A stretch of 64,000 nucleotides of DNA from Draconibacterium aestuarii (GCA_026671195.1 JAPOHD010000017.1:1-64000); one strand, 5' to 3'. Positions 41,527-50,829 are shown, numbered from the stretch's first letter. Made by a program: numbers and translations. Notes: generated from the sequence alone by a model not told the origin.

Positions 41527-43637
41527 CACATCAAGTAGTTCGTAAGATTCTTAGAAAAGAATTGAATGAGGACATTGATAGATTTGCTATTATAAAGTTT
41601 ATTTCGAACTACATACAGAGTAACCAAACTATTGGTCAAGAACTTGTTTTACGTTTACTCTCAAGAAAACATGAACTTATTGGTTATGAAACAATAATAG
41701 ATTCTTTGGTTAGACAGGTCGGTTTATTCCCCTACATTGAGCAAGACAATCTTTCAATAAAAGATTCAATTGCTTATGAATTACACAAGCCTGAAGGATT
41801 AGCTGATAATATTGTATTTCACCATGCTCAGGCTGAAGTTTACTATTCATTAATACAAAATGAAAATATTGTTTTAAGTGCTCCTACGAGTTTTGGGAAA
41901 AGCCTAATTATTGATGCAGTCATAGCAACAAAAAAATATACTAACCTTGCGATAATTGTACCTACAATAGCATTAATTGATGAAACTCGTAAAAGGCTTT
42001 CCAAATTTAAAGAAGATTATAAAGTAATCACGCACCCAAGCCAAGAGCCTCAAGACAAAAATATCCTAATATTAACGCAAGAAAGAGCCTTAGATATAGT
42101 AGATAAAATACCTATTGATTTCTTTGTAATTGATGAATTTTATAAACTTAGTCCTAATAAATCAGACACGGAGCGTTGTCATATTCTGAATCATGTTTTT
42201 TATAAATTAGTTAAACAAGGGGCTCAGTTTTATCTACTTGGTCCTAATATTGAGCGTATCACAACAGAATTGTTGGAAAATGTAAAATATCGTTTTATTA
42301 AAACAGATTACAAAACAGTTGTTTCTGAGCGGCATAAGGTCATTGTCAAGAAAGGAGAAACTCCAATTGATAAACTTATGGAACTTGTGTCTAGCCTGTC
42401 TGAACCTACATTAATTTTTTGTCAATCTCCAGCAAGTGCAAATCGGGTGGCAAACTCTTTATATGAGAATACTGGATTTCAAGATATTGACGCTAATGAT
42501 AACCTTATTGATTGGATAAAGGACAATTATCATGAAGATTGGATTTTACCCAATTGTCTTAAAAAGGGAATTGGAATTCATCATGGCAAAATCCCTCGTG
42601 CGATTGCTCAAAAAAACATTAAACTTTTCAATGAAGGAAAAATAAATTATTTAATATGCACTTCTACAATAATTGAAGGGGTAAATACTAAAGCCAAAAA
42701 TGTAATCATTTATGACAATAAAATAGCAAGGTCAAAATTTGATTACTTTACTTTTAATAATATTTGTGGTCGTTCTGGAAGAATGTTCGCACATTTTATT
42801 GGTCATATTTATTTGTTTCATGAACCGCCAGTAGCAGAACTTCCGTTAGTAGATTTTCCAATATTTTCACAAAATGATGACGTACCTGAAAGTCTACTAA
42901 TAAATCTAAAAGAAGAAGACTTAAAGGAGAGTTCCAAGCAAAAACTACAGAAGTATTTTACTCAAGATTTGCTGTCAAGAGAAGTATTAAGTCAAAATTC
43001 ATTTATTGAATTAGATAAGCAAATTGGTTTAGCAAAGTATTTAGATGAAAAGGCTCAACAGTTAAGACCTTATTTAACTTGGGATTCAGTGCCTTCTAAT
43101 ACTCAATTGAAATTTGCATGCAATTTGATTTGGGATTACTTTATAAATACAAAAAAAAGGATTTATGGTGTTAGTTCTGGTAATCAATTACATTTTAGGC
43201 TGAATCAATATAGAGAAGCAGGCAGTTTGAAACGATTTATACTGAACGTTATTAACTCAGGCTTTGATTTCAAAGAAAAGAATGAAGGTATTGAACTTGC
43301 TTTTGACATACAACGACATTGGATAAATTTTCAATTTCCACGTTATCTTATGGCTTTGAATAATATTGTTAATGCAGTATATGAAGTCAAAAGATTTGAA
43401 TTGCCAGATTACTCCCATTATGCCTCAATGGTTGAATGTTATTTTACAGAACCTTATGTTGTTCCGCTTGACGAATATGGTTTGCCAATGACAGTTTCTC
43501 TAAAAGTTGGGAGAGCTATTAACCTTGAAAAAAATATTGATGCATCCTTGGCTGCGTTAAAGACTTTTAATCCAGAATCCGTTGTTCTAAAGGAAATTGA
43601 GAAAGAGTTTATTTATGAGCTTAAAGAATACATTTAA
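41511..43637 (+). CDS. hamB: Hachiman defence helicase HamB
   Basis: A 708-residue SF2 helicase. Walker A is APTSFGKS at 124-131, motif Ia starts at VPTIALIDE, motif II is the unusual DEFYK (208-212) of the HamB family, motif III-IV segments include LIFCQSPASANRVA, and motif VI is NICGRSGRMF. A C-terminal region of about 200 residues follows. Together with HamA it forms the two-gene Hachiman anti-phage system, in which HamB senses damaged or altered DNA and frees the HamA nuclease. The 16-base overlap with hamA indicates coupled translation. Confidence 0.87.
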   Translation: MAENLTHQVVRKILRKELNEDIDRFAIIKFISNYIQSNQTIGQELVLRLLSRKHELIGYETIIDSLVRQVGLFPYIEQDNLSIKDSIAYELHKPEGLADNIVFHHAQAEVYYSLIQNENIVLSAPTSFGKSLIIDAVIATKKYTNLAIIVPTIALIDETRKRLSKFKEDYKVITHPSQEPQDKNILILTQERALDIVDKIPIDFFVIDEFYKLSPNKSDTERCHILNHVFYKLVKQGAQFYLLGPNIERITTELLENVKYRFIKTDYKTVVSERHKVIVKKGETPIDKLMELVSSLSEPTLIFCQSPASANRVANSLYENTGFQDIDANDNLIDWIKDNYHEDWILPNCLKKGIGIHHGKIPRAIAQKNIKLFNEGKINYLICTSTIIEGVNTKAKNVIIYDNKIARSKFDYFTFNNICGRSGRMFAHFIGHIYLFHEPPVAELPLVDFPIFSQNDDVPESLLINLKEEDLKESSKQKLQKYFTQDLLSREVLSQNSFIELDKQIGLAKYLDEKAQQLRPYLTWDSVPSNTQLKFACNLIWDYFINTKKRIYGVSSGNQLHFRLNQYREAGSLKRFILNVINSGFDFKEKNEGIELAFDIQRHWINFQFPRYLMALNNIVNAVYEVKRFELPDYSHYASMVECYFTEPYVVPLDEYGLPMTVSLKVGRAINLEKNIDASLAALKTFNPESVVLKEIEKEFIYELKEYI

Positions 43638-43667
43638 TCTGATACTATAGTCATGCACATTAAGTAA

Positions 43668-43805
43668 ACGCTGAAAGCAGACACACAACCTATTTTGCTT
43701 AAAGAGATTGTCTCCCCAATGTATGGATTGATAGATAAAATAAAGCACGCAGATACAACAAAGGGATATGATACACGTCTATATTTTATTTCTGATCCTA
43801 AATAA
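43668..43805 (+). pseudogene. 3' fragment of a lost gene
   Basis: 46 codons open to a stop, reading ...PILLKEIVSPMYGLIDKIKH...GYDTRLYFISDPK. The composition is protein-like but there is no start codon context. It probably is the tail of a deleted gene just after the Hachiman module. The family is not recognised. Confidence 0.3.
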
Positions 43806-43937
43806 TAAAACGAATAGACATTAACCTAAAGGAAAGAATAAGAACAGACTAAACCCACCACCCCCATCTAAAACCCACCTCTAAGCCTTGCCTGAAGCGA
43901 GATTGGGCGTATGAGGATAGGCAAAGCAAAAAGTTTT

Positions 43938-44495
43938 TTAGTTGTTACCAGAGTTTTTGACGAATTCAGCAAATCCTTTCACCATTGCTTGCACACAATC
44001 GCATGGAGAGGTTCCATCTTCCCATATACCTTGGCACGGAACTTCAATAAGTTCAGGCAGATTTTGTTTCACCCATTCTTTAGCCTGAAAATACTTTTCT
44101 GGATCATTGGAAGAACTTTGAATAGAACGAATCTTTCCATCAATTATAGTCAGATGAAAAGTGTCTGTGGTATGGAAATCAATCTTTAGTGTACCAATCA
44201 GATCGTCCTTAACTGTAATTGGACATTTTATTACTGAATCATTTGTAACAATGAATTGATGGCGTTCAATTATCACATAGTTACCACATTTAGCCCATCC
44301 TTGATAGTACAAGATGCTTTGTTTAGAATCATCTGTTCTGGAAAGTACTTCTTGTAAACTGTCATTGTCGAATGAATAAAAAGCGTCAATAAACTTATTG
44401 GCAATTTCAAGATTATCTGTGTAGTTAGATTTGTTGGTATTTTCACACCCAGAAAATAACAAGCCTGTCACCAGGAAAATTAATATCATTCTCAT
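43938..44495 (-). CDS. Small lipoprotein, NTF2-like fold possible
   Basis: 185 residues with a lipoprotein signal (MRMILIFLVTGLLFSGCEN). The mature part begins with ANKFIDAFYSFDNDSLQEVLS, as in NTF2/DUF4440-like proteins, and ends with a Cys-containing segment (VPCQGIWEDGTSPCDCVQ). Function unknown. Related 30-base motifs (GATTGGGCGTATG...) lie just outside both ends, at 43901-43931 and 44606-44636. Confidence 0.65.
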   Translation of the reverse strand: MRMILIFLVTGLLFSGCENTNKSNYTDNLEIANKFIDAFYSFDNDSLQEVLSRTDDSKQSILYYQGWAKCGNYVIIERHQFIVTNDSVIKCPITVKDDLIGTLKIDFHTTDTFHLTIIDGKIRSIQSSSNDPEKYFQAKEWVKQNLPELIEVPCQGIWEDGTSPCDCVQAMVKGFAEFVKNSGNN

Positions 44496-45293
44496 ATTCA
44501 GTGCTTATTGCAATATTAAAGGTAAGAATTTTTATCTTGATTAGAATTATTCTTAAATCCACTAAATCCAGTCTAGATCCACAAAAATATGAGTGTTTAT
44601 AAGGGATTGGGCGTATGGGTTTAGGAAATGCAAAAACTAATTTTATAATCTATGGTATAAACGGTAGTCATAATTCTATATTCCTATAAATATTTTCAAA
44701 TAAAAAGTTTTATAGAAACCATAAAACCATAAGCCCAAACCTGCATGAATAAAGGGATGTATGAGGATTTATCCTGGGTGTAGTGGTTTTATATTGCTAC
44801 AACAAAAGAAATATTTGTAATTTATTTTTGTAGAAGACACACAACCTCACCCCAATTCTCACCCAATATCACCCATTTTGCTACAGATTGTGGTTAATAT
44901 AAATAAACTTTAGCCCTAGAATCCGTAAAATATTCCAATAGAATATATACACTTAAAATTACTTTTCTCAAGACTTTCTATAGCCTCACTATTTGGCATA
45001 ATGGTGAAGCAATAAGTATGGTAGACAAAAAGGAAGTTTCATTTTGGGCAGTACTTTAGTTCAACAAAGTAATTAGCTGAACCTTTATTATAAGTTTTCG
45101 TAAATCAACAGAAAATCAAATTCTGTTTGCGTTTATAAAAAACAAAAAGACTCTCGAGAATATTAAAGTCCTCTAGACCTACTCTTAGACGACAATAATC
45201 TGAATAATAACAATATGCAAATTATTGAATAATAGAATTTATATTGGATTGCAACATAAACGTATGTTATCCACAAAATTAAAATAACATATC
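44496..45293. other. Gene-free interval
   Basis: About 800 A/T-rich bases with no supported gene. It contains the second GATTGGGCGTATG motif (44606-44636) and an AGACACACAACCTCACCCC stretch (44834-44852) that echoes AGACACACAACCT at 43680-43692. These C-rich repeats recur again around 47040-47070 (TTTTTTGTAGAACACGCCCC). Confidence 0.45.
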
Positions 45294-46775
45294 ATGAACT
45301 GTCATATTCATAACCTTTCAAAAAAAATAATACTAATATTTTTAATGTTTCTGGTGTATATTAGTAGCAATTCCCAAAGCAAAGAAAAAAGTATTGTTAT
45401 CCTCGTTAATTTCGATATTTACAATGCAATAAATAATGAGCTAAATACTTTCAAGGCTGATTTAGAATTGGATAAATACAATGTTATCCTTAAAAACTCT
45501 ACCTATCAAACTCCAGAGGAAATCAGAGAATATCTTCAAACTATTTATAATTCCACCACCCCAAAATTAATTGGAGCTATCTTAATGGGGCAGATTCCAT
45601 TGGCAAAGCAATTTTTTATCGTGACATATGGCAACCCCGACTTATCTCCAACCACACATAATTGTTTTACAACGCAATTTTATTCTGATCTTGACGGTAA
45701 TTTTATTAAAAATGATCCCGCATATCCCGAATCATATTCTGAACATACCGGCGATACAATTCCTGAAATCTGGGTAAGTGTCCTTCCTTATTATAAAAGT
45801 ATTCCTAATACAATTTCTCAAATCAAGCAATATTTAAATAAAAATCATGAGTACCGTAATGGGAATATTGATATTCAGGATGGATTCATAGAAGTTAACG
45901 AGCACTATAGGGCGGATAATGAGGATGACTATAATTATTACATTAATTTAATGAAATCTGGACCTTACTCATGGACTCCTTTCACAGAATGGGGAAATGT
46001 TGGCTTATATATTTATAACAGTATTGGTAAACTGGATATAGCATATGCGTATGAAGAAGAACTCAGATCGAATAAGTATACTTTTGCAGCATTAACAGCA
46101 CACGGTTCCTATTATACAAATGGTGAATTATCCATCCCTGAAATCAAAAATATGGAAATTAAACCGGTTTTTGTATGGTTGGGAGGTTGTAATACCGGTA
46201 ATCTTGATTATAATGAAAACATAGCAACTGAGATTCTTTATAGTAGTTTAAACAATGTTCTGGTTACAAAAGGGGGAACCAGTAATGTTGGTGGTTTAGG
46301 AAACAATGAAAATGGTTTCTTCGGAAAAAATATTGCAACTGCTATGCTTGAAGGAAAGAGTATAGGAGAAGCCTTATTGTATCATAACCAAATACCCTTA
46401 ATATACCCTTGGTCAACATATTTTGAGATGCATAATGCACCGAATATTTTTTTTGGAGACCTTAGTTTGACTATAAAAAGTATTGCTACTATGAATGAAT
46501 ACAAAAAGGAAAATTCTTTTTTATTAGAAGGAAATATACCTAATCCTTTCTCACAAAACACATTAATAAACTATCGCGTACATAAAAATGAAACCGTATT
46601 TTTTACAGTATATAATTTAATGGGGAGACGAGTATTTTATAAAGAAATTAATAATCAAGAAAGCAAAAATTCTTTATTAATTAATACAAGTGGTTGGGAA
46701 AATGGAGTTTATTTTTTGACAATGGAAACAGGTAATTCTGTTAAGAAAAGTATCAAACTAATAAAAATTGAATAA
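45294..46775 (+). CDS. Gingipain/caspase-fold (C25-like) protease with T9SS sorting domain
   Basis: A 493-residue secreted protein. It has a signal peptide (to about residue 28), then an alpha/beta caspase-like domain. The likely dyad is His270 in LTAHGSYY and Cys299 in WLGGCNTGN, with the His-to-Cys spacing of C25 peptidases. The C-terminal ~75 residues (from NIPNPFSQNTLINYRV) are a T9SS type A sorting domain. It is expected to be exported by T9SS and to act at the surface. There is no propeptide-sized N-terminal domain, so it is smaller than gingipains. It is cargo of the integrative element. Confidence 0.78.
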   Translation: MNCHIHNLSKKIILIFLMFLVYISSNSQSKEKSIVILVNFDIYNAINNELNTFKADLELDKYNVILKNSTYQTPEEIREYLQTIYNSTTPKLIGAILMGQIPLAKQFFIVTYGNPDLSPTTHNCFTTQFYSDLDGNFIKNDPAYPESYSEHTGDTIPEIWVSVLPYYKSIPNTISQIKQYLNKNHEYRNGNIDIQDGFIEVNEHYRADNEDDYNYYINLMKSGPYSWTPFTEWGNVGLYIYNSIGKLDIAYAYEEELRSNKYTFAALTAHGSYYTNGELSIPEIKNMEIKPVFVWLGGCNTGNLDYNENIATEILYSSLNNVLVTKGGTSNVGGLGNNENGFFGKNIATAMLEGKSIGEALLYHNQIPLIYPWSTYFEMHNAPNIFFGDLSLTIKSIATMNEYKKENSFLLEGNIPNPFSQNTLINYRVHKNETVFFTVYNLMGRRVFYKEINNQESKNSLLINTSGWENGVYFLTMETGNSVKKSIKLIKIE

Positions 46776-47260
46776 TAGAAAATCTGTGCATATGCACCAA
46801 CCTTTAGTCATTTTTAGTTCAACAAGTTTTAAATGTGAATCATTAAAATCATAAAAGGGAACCAATTACTATTGTGTGTTAATGTAAATCTCATTACAGA
46901 TCAGCTCTTTTATTATAATAAGCTTTACTGCAGTTCTTCCCCAAAAAATCACAACATGCTCCAGCACCTTAGCGAAAAAATGGTAATGGTGGTTTCTACA
47001 AAACAATAAAATCTACCCAAAAAATATTATTTCTTTTTTGTAGAACACGCCCCCCCTTTAATTGAAATTTGGTTGATACCCCCACCTTGATTCTGAATAA
47101 ACTCGTGCGTTTGGTATCACAACATCAGACGCCCCCATCATTGGAAAGTTGGGTATTAGCCCCATGGTGATTCATGCTCAAAAAATCAATTCAAGCTTCC
47201 TCCACCTTATTAAAAACCTGGGGCATACAGCCAAAGTATTAATATTTAAATCTTATAGTT
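46776..47260. other. Gene-free interval upstream of the 116-aa gene
   Basis: About 485 bases with C-rich patches (CACGCCCCCCC, ACCCCCACC, GACGCCCCCAT) on an A/T-rich background, and no supported gene. It should contain the promoter of the 116-aa gene. Confidence 0.45.
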
Positions 47261-47611
47261 ATGGTACGAATTATTGATTACAAAGTACGTCAGAGTAATG
47301 AAGGAGAACCTTTCCTGGCACTTATCGTGCAGGATGGTATTACACTTGTCAAAAGCAAGGAAACAGGCTTATACTATGCAACAGCAAAGAAAGCCAGTAT
47401 TCCATCCACTTTTGATGAGGAGACCTGCAAAAGCCTTATTGGGCAGGAACTGGATGGTTCCATTGAAAGAATGGACTGTGAACCTTATGAGTTCACCAAT
47501 GAACAAACTGGTGAAGTGATTCAGATGGATCACCGCTGGGTATTTGTCAAAGCTGGTGACAAGGTAGAATCTGTTGTCAGTGCTGCAAAGCATCAGTTTG
47601 AGCTGGTGTAA
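47261..47611 (+). CDS. Conserved 116-aa element protein at the head of the leader array
   Basis: 116 residues, soluble, beta-rich (MVRIIDYKVRQSNEGEPFLALIVQDG...), acidic, with no signal. The family is not recognised. It looks like a small OB-fold or accessory protein encoded near Sak4/DUF3871-type genes. A decayed copy lies at 61600-61925, again directly followed by a leader-headed gene on the opposite strand. This conserved neighbourhood suggests a role tied to the array or to element replication (inference). Confidence 0.7.
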   Translation: MVRIIDYKVRQSNEGEPFLALIVQDGITLVKSKETGLYYATAKKASIPSTFDEETCKSLIGQELDGSIERMDCEPYEFTNEQTGEVIQMDHRWVFVKAGDKVESVVSAAKHQFELV

Positions 47612-47615
47612 ACGC

Positions 47616-47646
47616 AAAAAAGAGGGCTTGTTTGTCCTCTTTTTTG
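47616..47646 (+). terminator. Terminator of the 116-aa gene
   Basis: AAAAAGAGGG/CCTCTTTTTT hairpin with a short loop, immediately after the stop. The equivalent hairpin is kept after the decayed copy at 61926-61958. Confidence 0.75.
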
Positions 47647-47650
47647 TATT

Positions 47651-47765
47651 GAATAAATAGCAATACATACATCAATATATCAGGTCTTTATGCTGTATTT
47701 TTTAATATTTTTTCAGACGGATTTTACCCTGAGGTGTATGCTGAAATTAAAATCTACTGAAAAAA
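47651..47765 (-). repeat. Conserved leader copy R1 (stranded, no gene)
   Basis: Right half of the ~210-bp leader only: it runs from GCAATACATACATCA through CAGGTCTTTATGCTGTAT to GACGGATTTTACCCTGAGGT and ACTGAAAAA. The part that would adjoin an ATG is missing, and the copy ends against the terminator of the 116-aa gene. Paired segments are GGATTTTA (47719-47726) with TAAAATCT (47748-47755), and CATACATC (47666-47673) with GGTGTATG (47733-47740). Confidence 0.85.
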
Positions 47766-47776
47766 TGGGAAATAAA

Positions 47777-47797
47777 AAGGAGGCTGTTAACCTCCTT
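47777..47797 (-). terminator. Terminator of the metallophosphoesterase cassette
   Basis: AAGGAGG/CCTCCTT hairpin, with a T-rich tract following on the minus strand, between the 47819-49147 stop and leader copy R1. Confidence 0.7.
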
Positions 47798-47818
47798 CTC
47801 TAAACTATATATATAGTA

Positions 47819-49147
47819 CTATTTTATTTTAAGATAAAGTTTATCGTCTGCTGGTGGCAAGTCGTTCCATAAATTTTTAATTATGCTTTCAACAGGATTT
47901 TCGGGGAACATTTCTTTAAGTTCTTCAATCTTTCTTTCTTCCGGCGGTAAAAGTTGTTCATCACCTGCAAATTGAGCCATCATCGAATTTCTCAGATAAG
48001 GTAAATAAGCCTCTGCCATACTTGAGGGAAGCTTGAATCCATATACAAGGTACCAGCTGAAAAAAAGATCCAAATGTTCAACAAGATAGGAATCAGAGTA
48101 AACAATAAAGCTTTCCCCTTTTGGCATTGCTTTGGAATCAATGCTGGTTATTCTTTTTGTTTCGATTTTAATAAAATTATCATTCAAGGTCACAATGCGG
48201 TAAGGACTTAACGGTGTAATTAGCGAACCAGTTTCAATGTCATACATAGAATTTCCATTAGCGTTCAATTCTACAATATCGTTAGCGTGCGAATGCCCGG
48301 TAAATACAAATCTGATTCCTGCCTCCATTAATGAAGTTGATACAATATCAAAATTGTTGACAAGATCTGTTGGCAGGAGAATTCTTTGGTCCTTGTAGTG
48401 CTCTCCAATTCCAAAGTGCATCATAGCCAAAACAGTAATTCCATTTTCGTTCGCTTCAGCCATTTTCTCCTGTATCCAGCTCAAAGTGTTGATATTAATT
48501 TCTCCATTGCGTTCATTTGTTGGTGCATATATGCATGCATCAATTCCTAAAATCCAGAGGTCATCGCGTAACTTGAAGATGTAACTTAATGAGTGATCGT
48601 CTTTGTATAATGCTTCATTATACCCAAAATCCCCATAAATTGTAGCAAATTCTTCAGGTGTAATATTGGATATGGGTGTTGATCCAGTTCCTTCATATAA
48701 CTTTGCATCAGGACTATTTATATCATTGTTCCCAGGAATTACCAAGACTTGTGTACCCGCATTTGACAATTCCTGTAGTTTAGTTTTTACAATCTCATGA
48801 TTGACTTTTTCTCCGTTAAATGCCAAATCTCCAGTAACAAGCAGCACATCTGGTTTCTCATTTTTTAATTCTGAAACCGTTTTTAAAAAGATAGGTTCAC
48901 TCAATTCTATCATTTTATTATAGCTGGTAAATAACAAATACTGGAAATCTGCATTCTCTTCAGGATTTTCAGGTAGCAAAGAGTGATCCATGTAATGAAT
49001 ATCTGTAATAACAGCAACCTTGAGCTTTGAACTTGATGATTTAAGAACAAGATCAGATTCTGGTTCTGGCAGAAGATCCATCTCTGTACAGCTCACAATC
49101 AAAAAGATCATTGAAACAAATGCCAATAAATAAGATTTTGTTTTCAT
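47819..49147 (-). CDS. Metallophosphoesterase lipoprotein (array gene 1)
   Basis: A 442-residue calcineurin-like phosphoesterase. The lipoprotein signal has lipobox LIVSC. Metal-binding motifs are in order: ITDIHYMD (Asp, His), LVTGDLAFNGE (Asp), IPGNNDIN (Asn), MMHFG (His) and TGHSHAND (His-x-His). It is predicted to hydrolyse phosphoesters at the cell surface or in the periplasm; the substrate is unknown. Leader copy R2 abuts the ATG, and a hairpin terminator follows the stop, so it behaves as an independent unit. Confidence 0.85.
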   Translation of the reverse strand: MKTKSYLLAFVSMIFLIVSCTEMDLLPEPESDLVLKSSSSKLKVAVITDIHYMDHSLLPENPEENADFQYLLFTSYNKMIELSEPIFLKTVSELKNEKPDVLLVTGDLAFNGEKVNHEIVKTKLQELSNAGTQVLVIPGNNDINSPDAKLYEGTGSTPISNITPEEFATIYGDFGYNEALYKDDHSLSYIFKLRDDLWILGIDACIYAPTNERNGEININTLSWIQEKMAEANENGITVLAMMHFGIGEHYKDQRILLPTDLVNNFDIVSTSLMEAGIRFVFTGHSHANDIVELNANGNSMYDIETGSLITPLSPYRIVTLNDNFIKIETKRITSIDSKAMPKGESFIVYSDSYLVEHLDLFFSWYLVYGFKLPSSMAEAYLPYLRNSMMAQFAGDEQLLPPEERKIEELKEMFPENPVESIIKNLWNDLPPADDKLYLKIK

Positions 49148-49356
49148 GACAGTTAATTTTTTGGTTTATAAATATTCTGGATATCACATGATAAGTGGGG
49201 ATGAAAAAGACTACACAAGTTACGAAATAGCAGCATGAAAGACAATAAATATTGCAATACATACATCAACCAATCAGGTCTTTATGCTGTATTTTCACAA
49301 ATTTTTGAGATGATTTTTTCCTGTGATATATGTGTAATTAAAAATAACTGAAAAAA
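49148..49356 (-). repeat. Conserved leader copy R2
   Basis: Read on the minus strand it ends directly at the ATG of the metallophosphoesterase gene (AACCAAAAAATTAACTGTC-ATG). It contains the shared AAGTTACGAAATAGC, ATATTGCAATACATACATCA, CAGGTCTTTATGCTGTATTT and ACTGAAAAAA blocks. The long-range pairs are CATACATC with GATATATG, and GATTTTT with AAAAAT. Confidence 0.88.
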
Positions 49357-49378
49357 GGTTGTGGGGAGTGCTTGACCA

Positions 49379-49852
49379 TTATTCTTCAAATGGTAGTTCA
49401 AAGCACAAATCAATCTCCCATCTTTCAACAGTTAGTTTACCAAGTGCGTTTGTAGTTAATTGTAAATTGGCACGCCCAGGAAATGATTTTCCATTCTTAG
49501 GGCTTATTAGCATAAAAGTAATTTGATATTTATTCGTTCCCTGTAGATTGTTTTCATTAATCTGTTCTGAATACTTATGTGTATCAATGACTTTGTATAA
49601 CGTACCAGATGTTGCCCCTACAAACCATCCATCTGTTATGTTTGTGTGCAAAACTTTTAGTTTGCCAGCATTGTCGTAAATATATACATTATGAAGCGTA
49701 ATGCTTCCAACTCCACCTTCACCAAGGCAATCTGCATAATGTTGAGAAAATCCCTTTACCTTAAACTCTTGGATAGCCTGAGCATTAGAATTTTGCAACG
49801 CAGTAAAGGTTGCGAATATTAAAATCGTCAACAATAGTTTTAAAATTTTCAT
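49379..49852 (-). CDS. Secreted protein of unknown function (array gene 2)
   Basis: 157 residues from the ATG that abuts leader R3; the frame runs 8 codons further upstream. A signal peptide (to SNAQA, about residue 25) is followed by a beta-rich domain with three Cys (one in YADCLGEGG, one in IDLCFELP). No family was recognised. Exported, probably periplasmic or surface. Confidence 0.7.
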   Translation of the reverse strand: MKILKLLLTILIFATFTALQNSNAQAIQEFKVKGFSQHYADCLGEGGVGSITLHNVYIYDNAGKLKVLHTNITDGWFVGATSGTLYKVIDTHKYSEQINENNLQGTNKYQITFMLISPKNGKSFPGRANLQLTTNALGKLTVERWEIDLCFELPFEE

Positions 49853-50059
49853 GACAGTTAATTTTTGGTTTAACATTATCTGGGAATCACAAAGAAATCG
49901 GGATTGAAAAGAAAATATAAGTTACAAATTTACTGCTTGAAAAACAATAATATTGTAATACACACATCAACTTAAACAGGTCTTTCTGCTGCATTTTTAA
50001 AAAAAATTTGAGACGGTATTTCCTGTTGATGCATGTTAAAAAAATGCCACTTAAAAAAT
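49853..50059 (-). repeat. Conserved leader copy R3
   Basis: Abuts the ATG of array gene 2. The long stem is GGTATTT (50015-50021) with AAATGCC (50042-50048), a different sequence from the GGATTTTA/TAAAATCC of R5 at the same position, with pairing kept. CATCAA pairs with TTGATG in the second helix. Confidence 0.88.
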
Positions 50060-50065
50060 GGGAAG

Positions 50066-50091
50066 AAGGGCAGCCACATTGATTAGCCCTT
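50066..50091 (-). terminator. Terminator of array gene 3
   Basis: AAGGGC/GCCCTT stem with a 14-base loop, between the 50105-50524 stop and leader R3. Confidence 0.6.
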
Positions 50092-50104
50092 TTGTTCTCT
50101 TAAT

Positions 50105-50524
50105 TTATGTTGCTGGTTGATTATTGCTAAAAGAAAGTGCTGCGACTTTCCACTCACCATTAACCTTTTTTAATACAGCAAGATATTTCCCTTTAACATC
50201 AACATCTCCATCAGGACTTGGAAAAACAAAAAGATTCCATCCAATATCGTAAGCCATATCTCCTGATGCTGCTATTATGGTTTCAACTGATTTGCTATCA
50301 AATGAAGTGTAAGGCATCTTGAAAAACTCCTTGTATAATTCATGCTGCTCTTTAGTTCCTTGGATTTGTGGCATGTCTGATGGCTGTACAATTACATCAT
50401 CGGTAAAAAACTCTATGGCAGCATCAGCGTCTTGCCGTATCTCTGCATCAACAAGCATTTCTATTACTTTTGAGATAGCAATTTTTTCAGCATTAAGGTC
50501 AACTTTTGAACTCAAATTTTTCAT
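50105..50524 (-). CDS. SnoaL/DUF4440-like NTF2-fold protein (array gene 3)
   Basis: 139 residues from the ATG next to leader R4 (the frame runs 38 codons upstream through the leader). The NTF2-like start is VDAEIRQDADAAIEFFTDDVIVQPS, with the family ending VNGEWKVAALSFSNNQP. No signal peptide, so cytoplasmic, unlike the other array products. It is a diverged paralogue of array gene 4. Related proteins are ketosteroid-isomerase-like; the ligand is unknown. Confidence 0.78.
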   Translation of the reverse strand: MKNLSSKVDLNAEKIAISKVIEMLVDAEIRQDADAAIEFFTDDVIVQPSDMPQIQGTKEQHELYKEFFKMPYTSFDSKSVETIIAASGDMAYDIGWNLFVFPSPDGDVDVKGKYLAVLKKVNGEWKVAALSFSNNQPAT

Positions 50525-50730
50525 GAAAGTTAATTTTTGGTTTATAATTAACTGGAAATCACAAGGAAATTGGATTGAAATACAAGTTACGAAATAACAG
50601 GCTGAAAGGCAATGAGATATTGTACAATCACACATCAATCACAACAGTTTTTCTGCTGTATTTTTTGAACACGTTTTTTGAGACGGTATTTCCTGTATTT
50701 GTATGTGATAAAAAATGCCACTGAAAAGAT
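50525..50730 (-). repeat. Conserved leader copy R4
   Basis: Abuts the ATG of array gene 3. GGTATTT (50685-50691) pairs with AAATGCC (50713-50719), as in R3. The ATCACAC/ATGTGAT segments take the place of the CATACACC/GGTGTATG helix. CAGTTTTTCTGCTGTATT replaces the CAGGTCTTTATGCTGTATT block. Confidence 0.88.
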
Positions 50731-50737
50731 GAAATAG

Positions 50738-50762
50738 AAAAGGCGGTGTGTACCTCCTTTTT
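50738..50762 (-). terminator. Terminator of array gene 4
   Basis: AAAAGGCGGT/ACCTCCTTTT, a 10-bp stem with one mismatch and a GTGT loop. Confidence 0.65.
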
Positions 50763-50829
50763 ATCATTCATTTAATTTGTCATTTGAAGTATCACACTTT
50801 CCATTTTCTTCCAACTGAATAATAACTAT

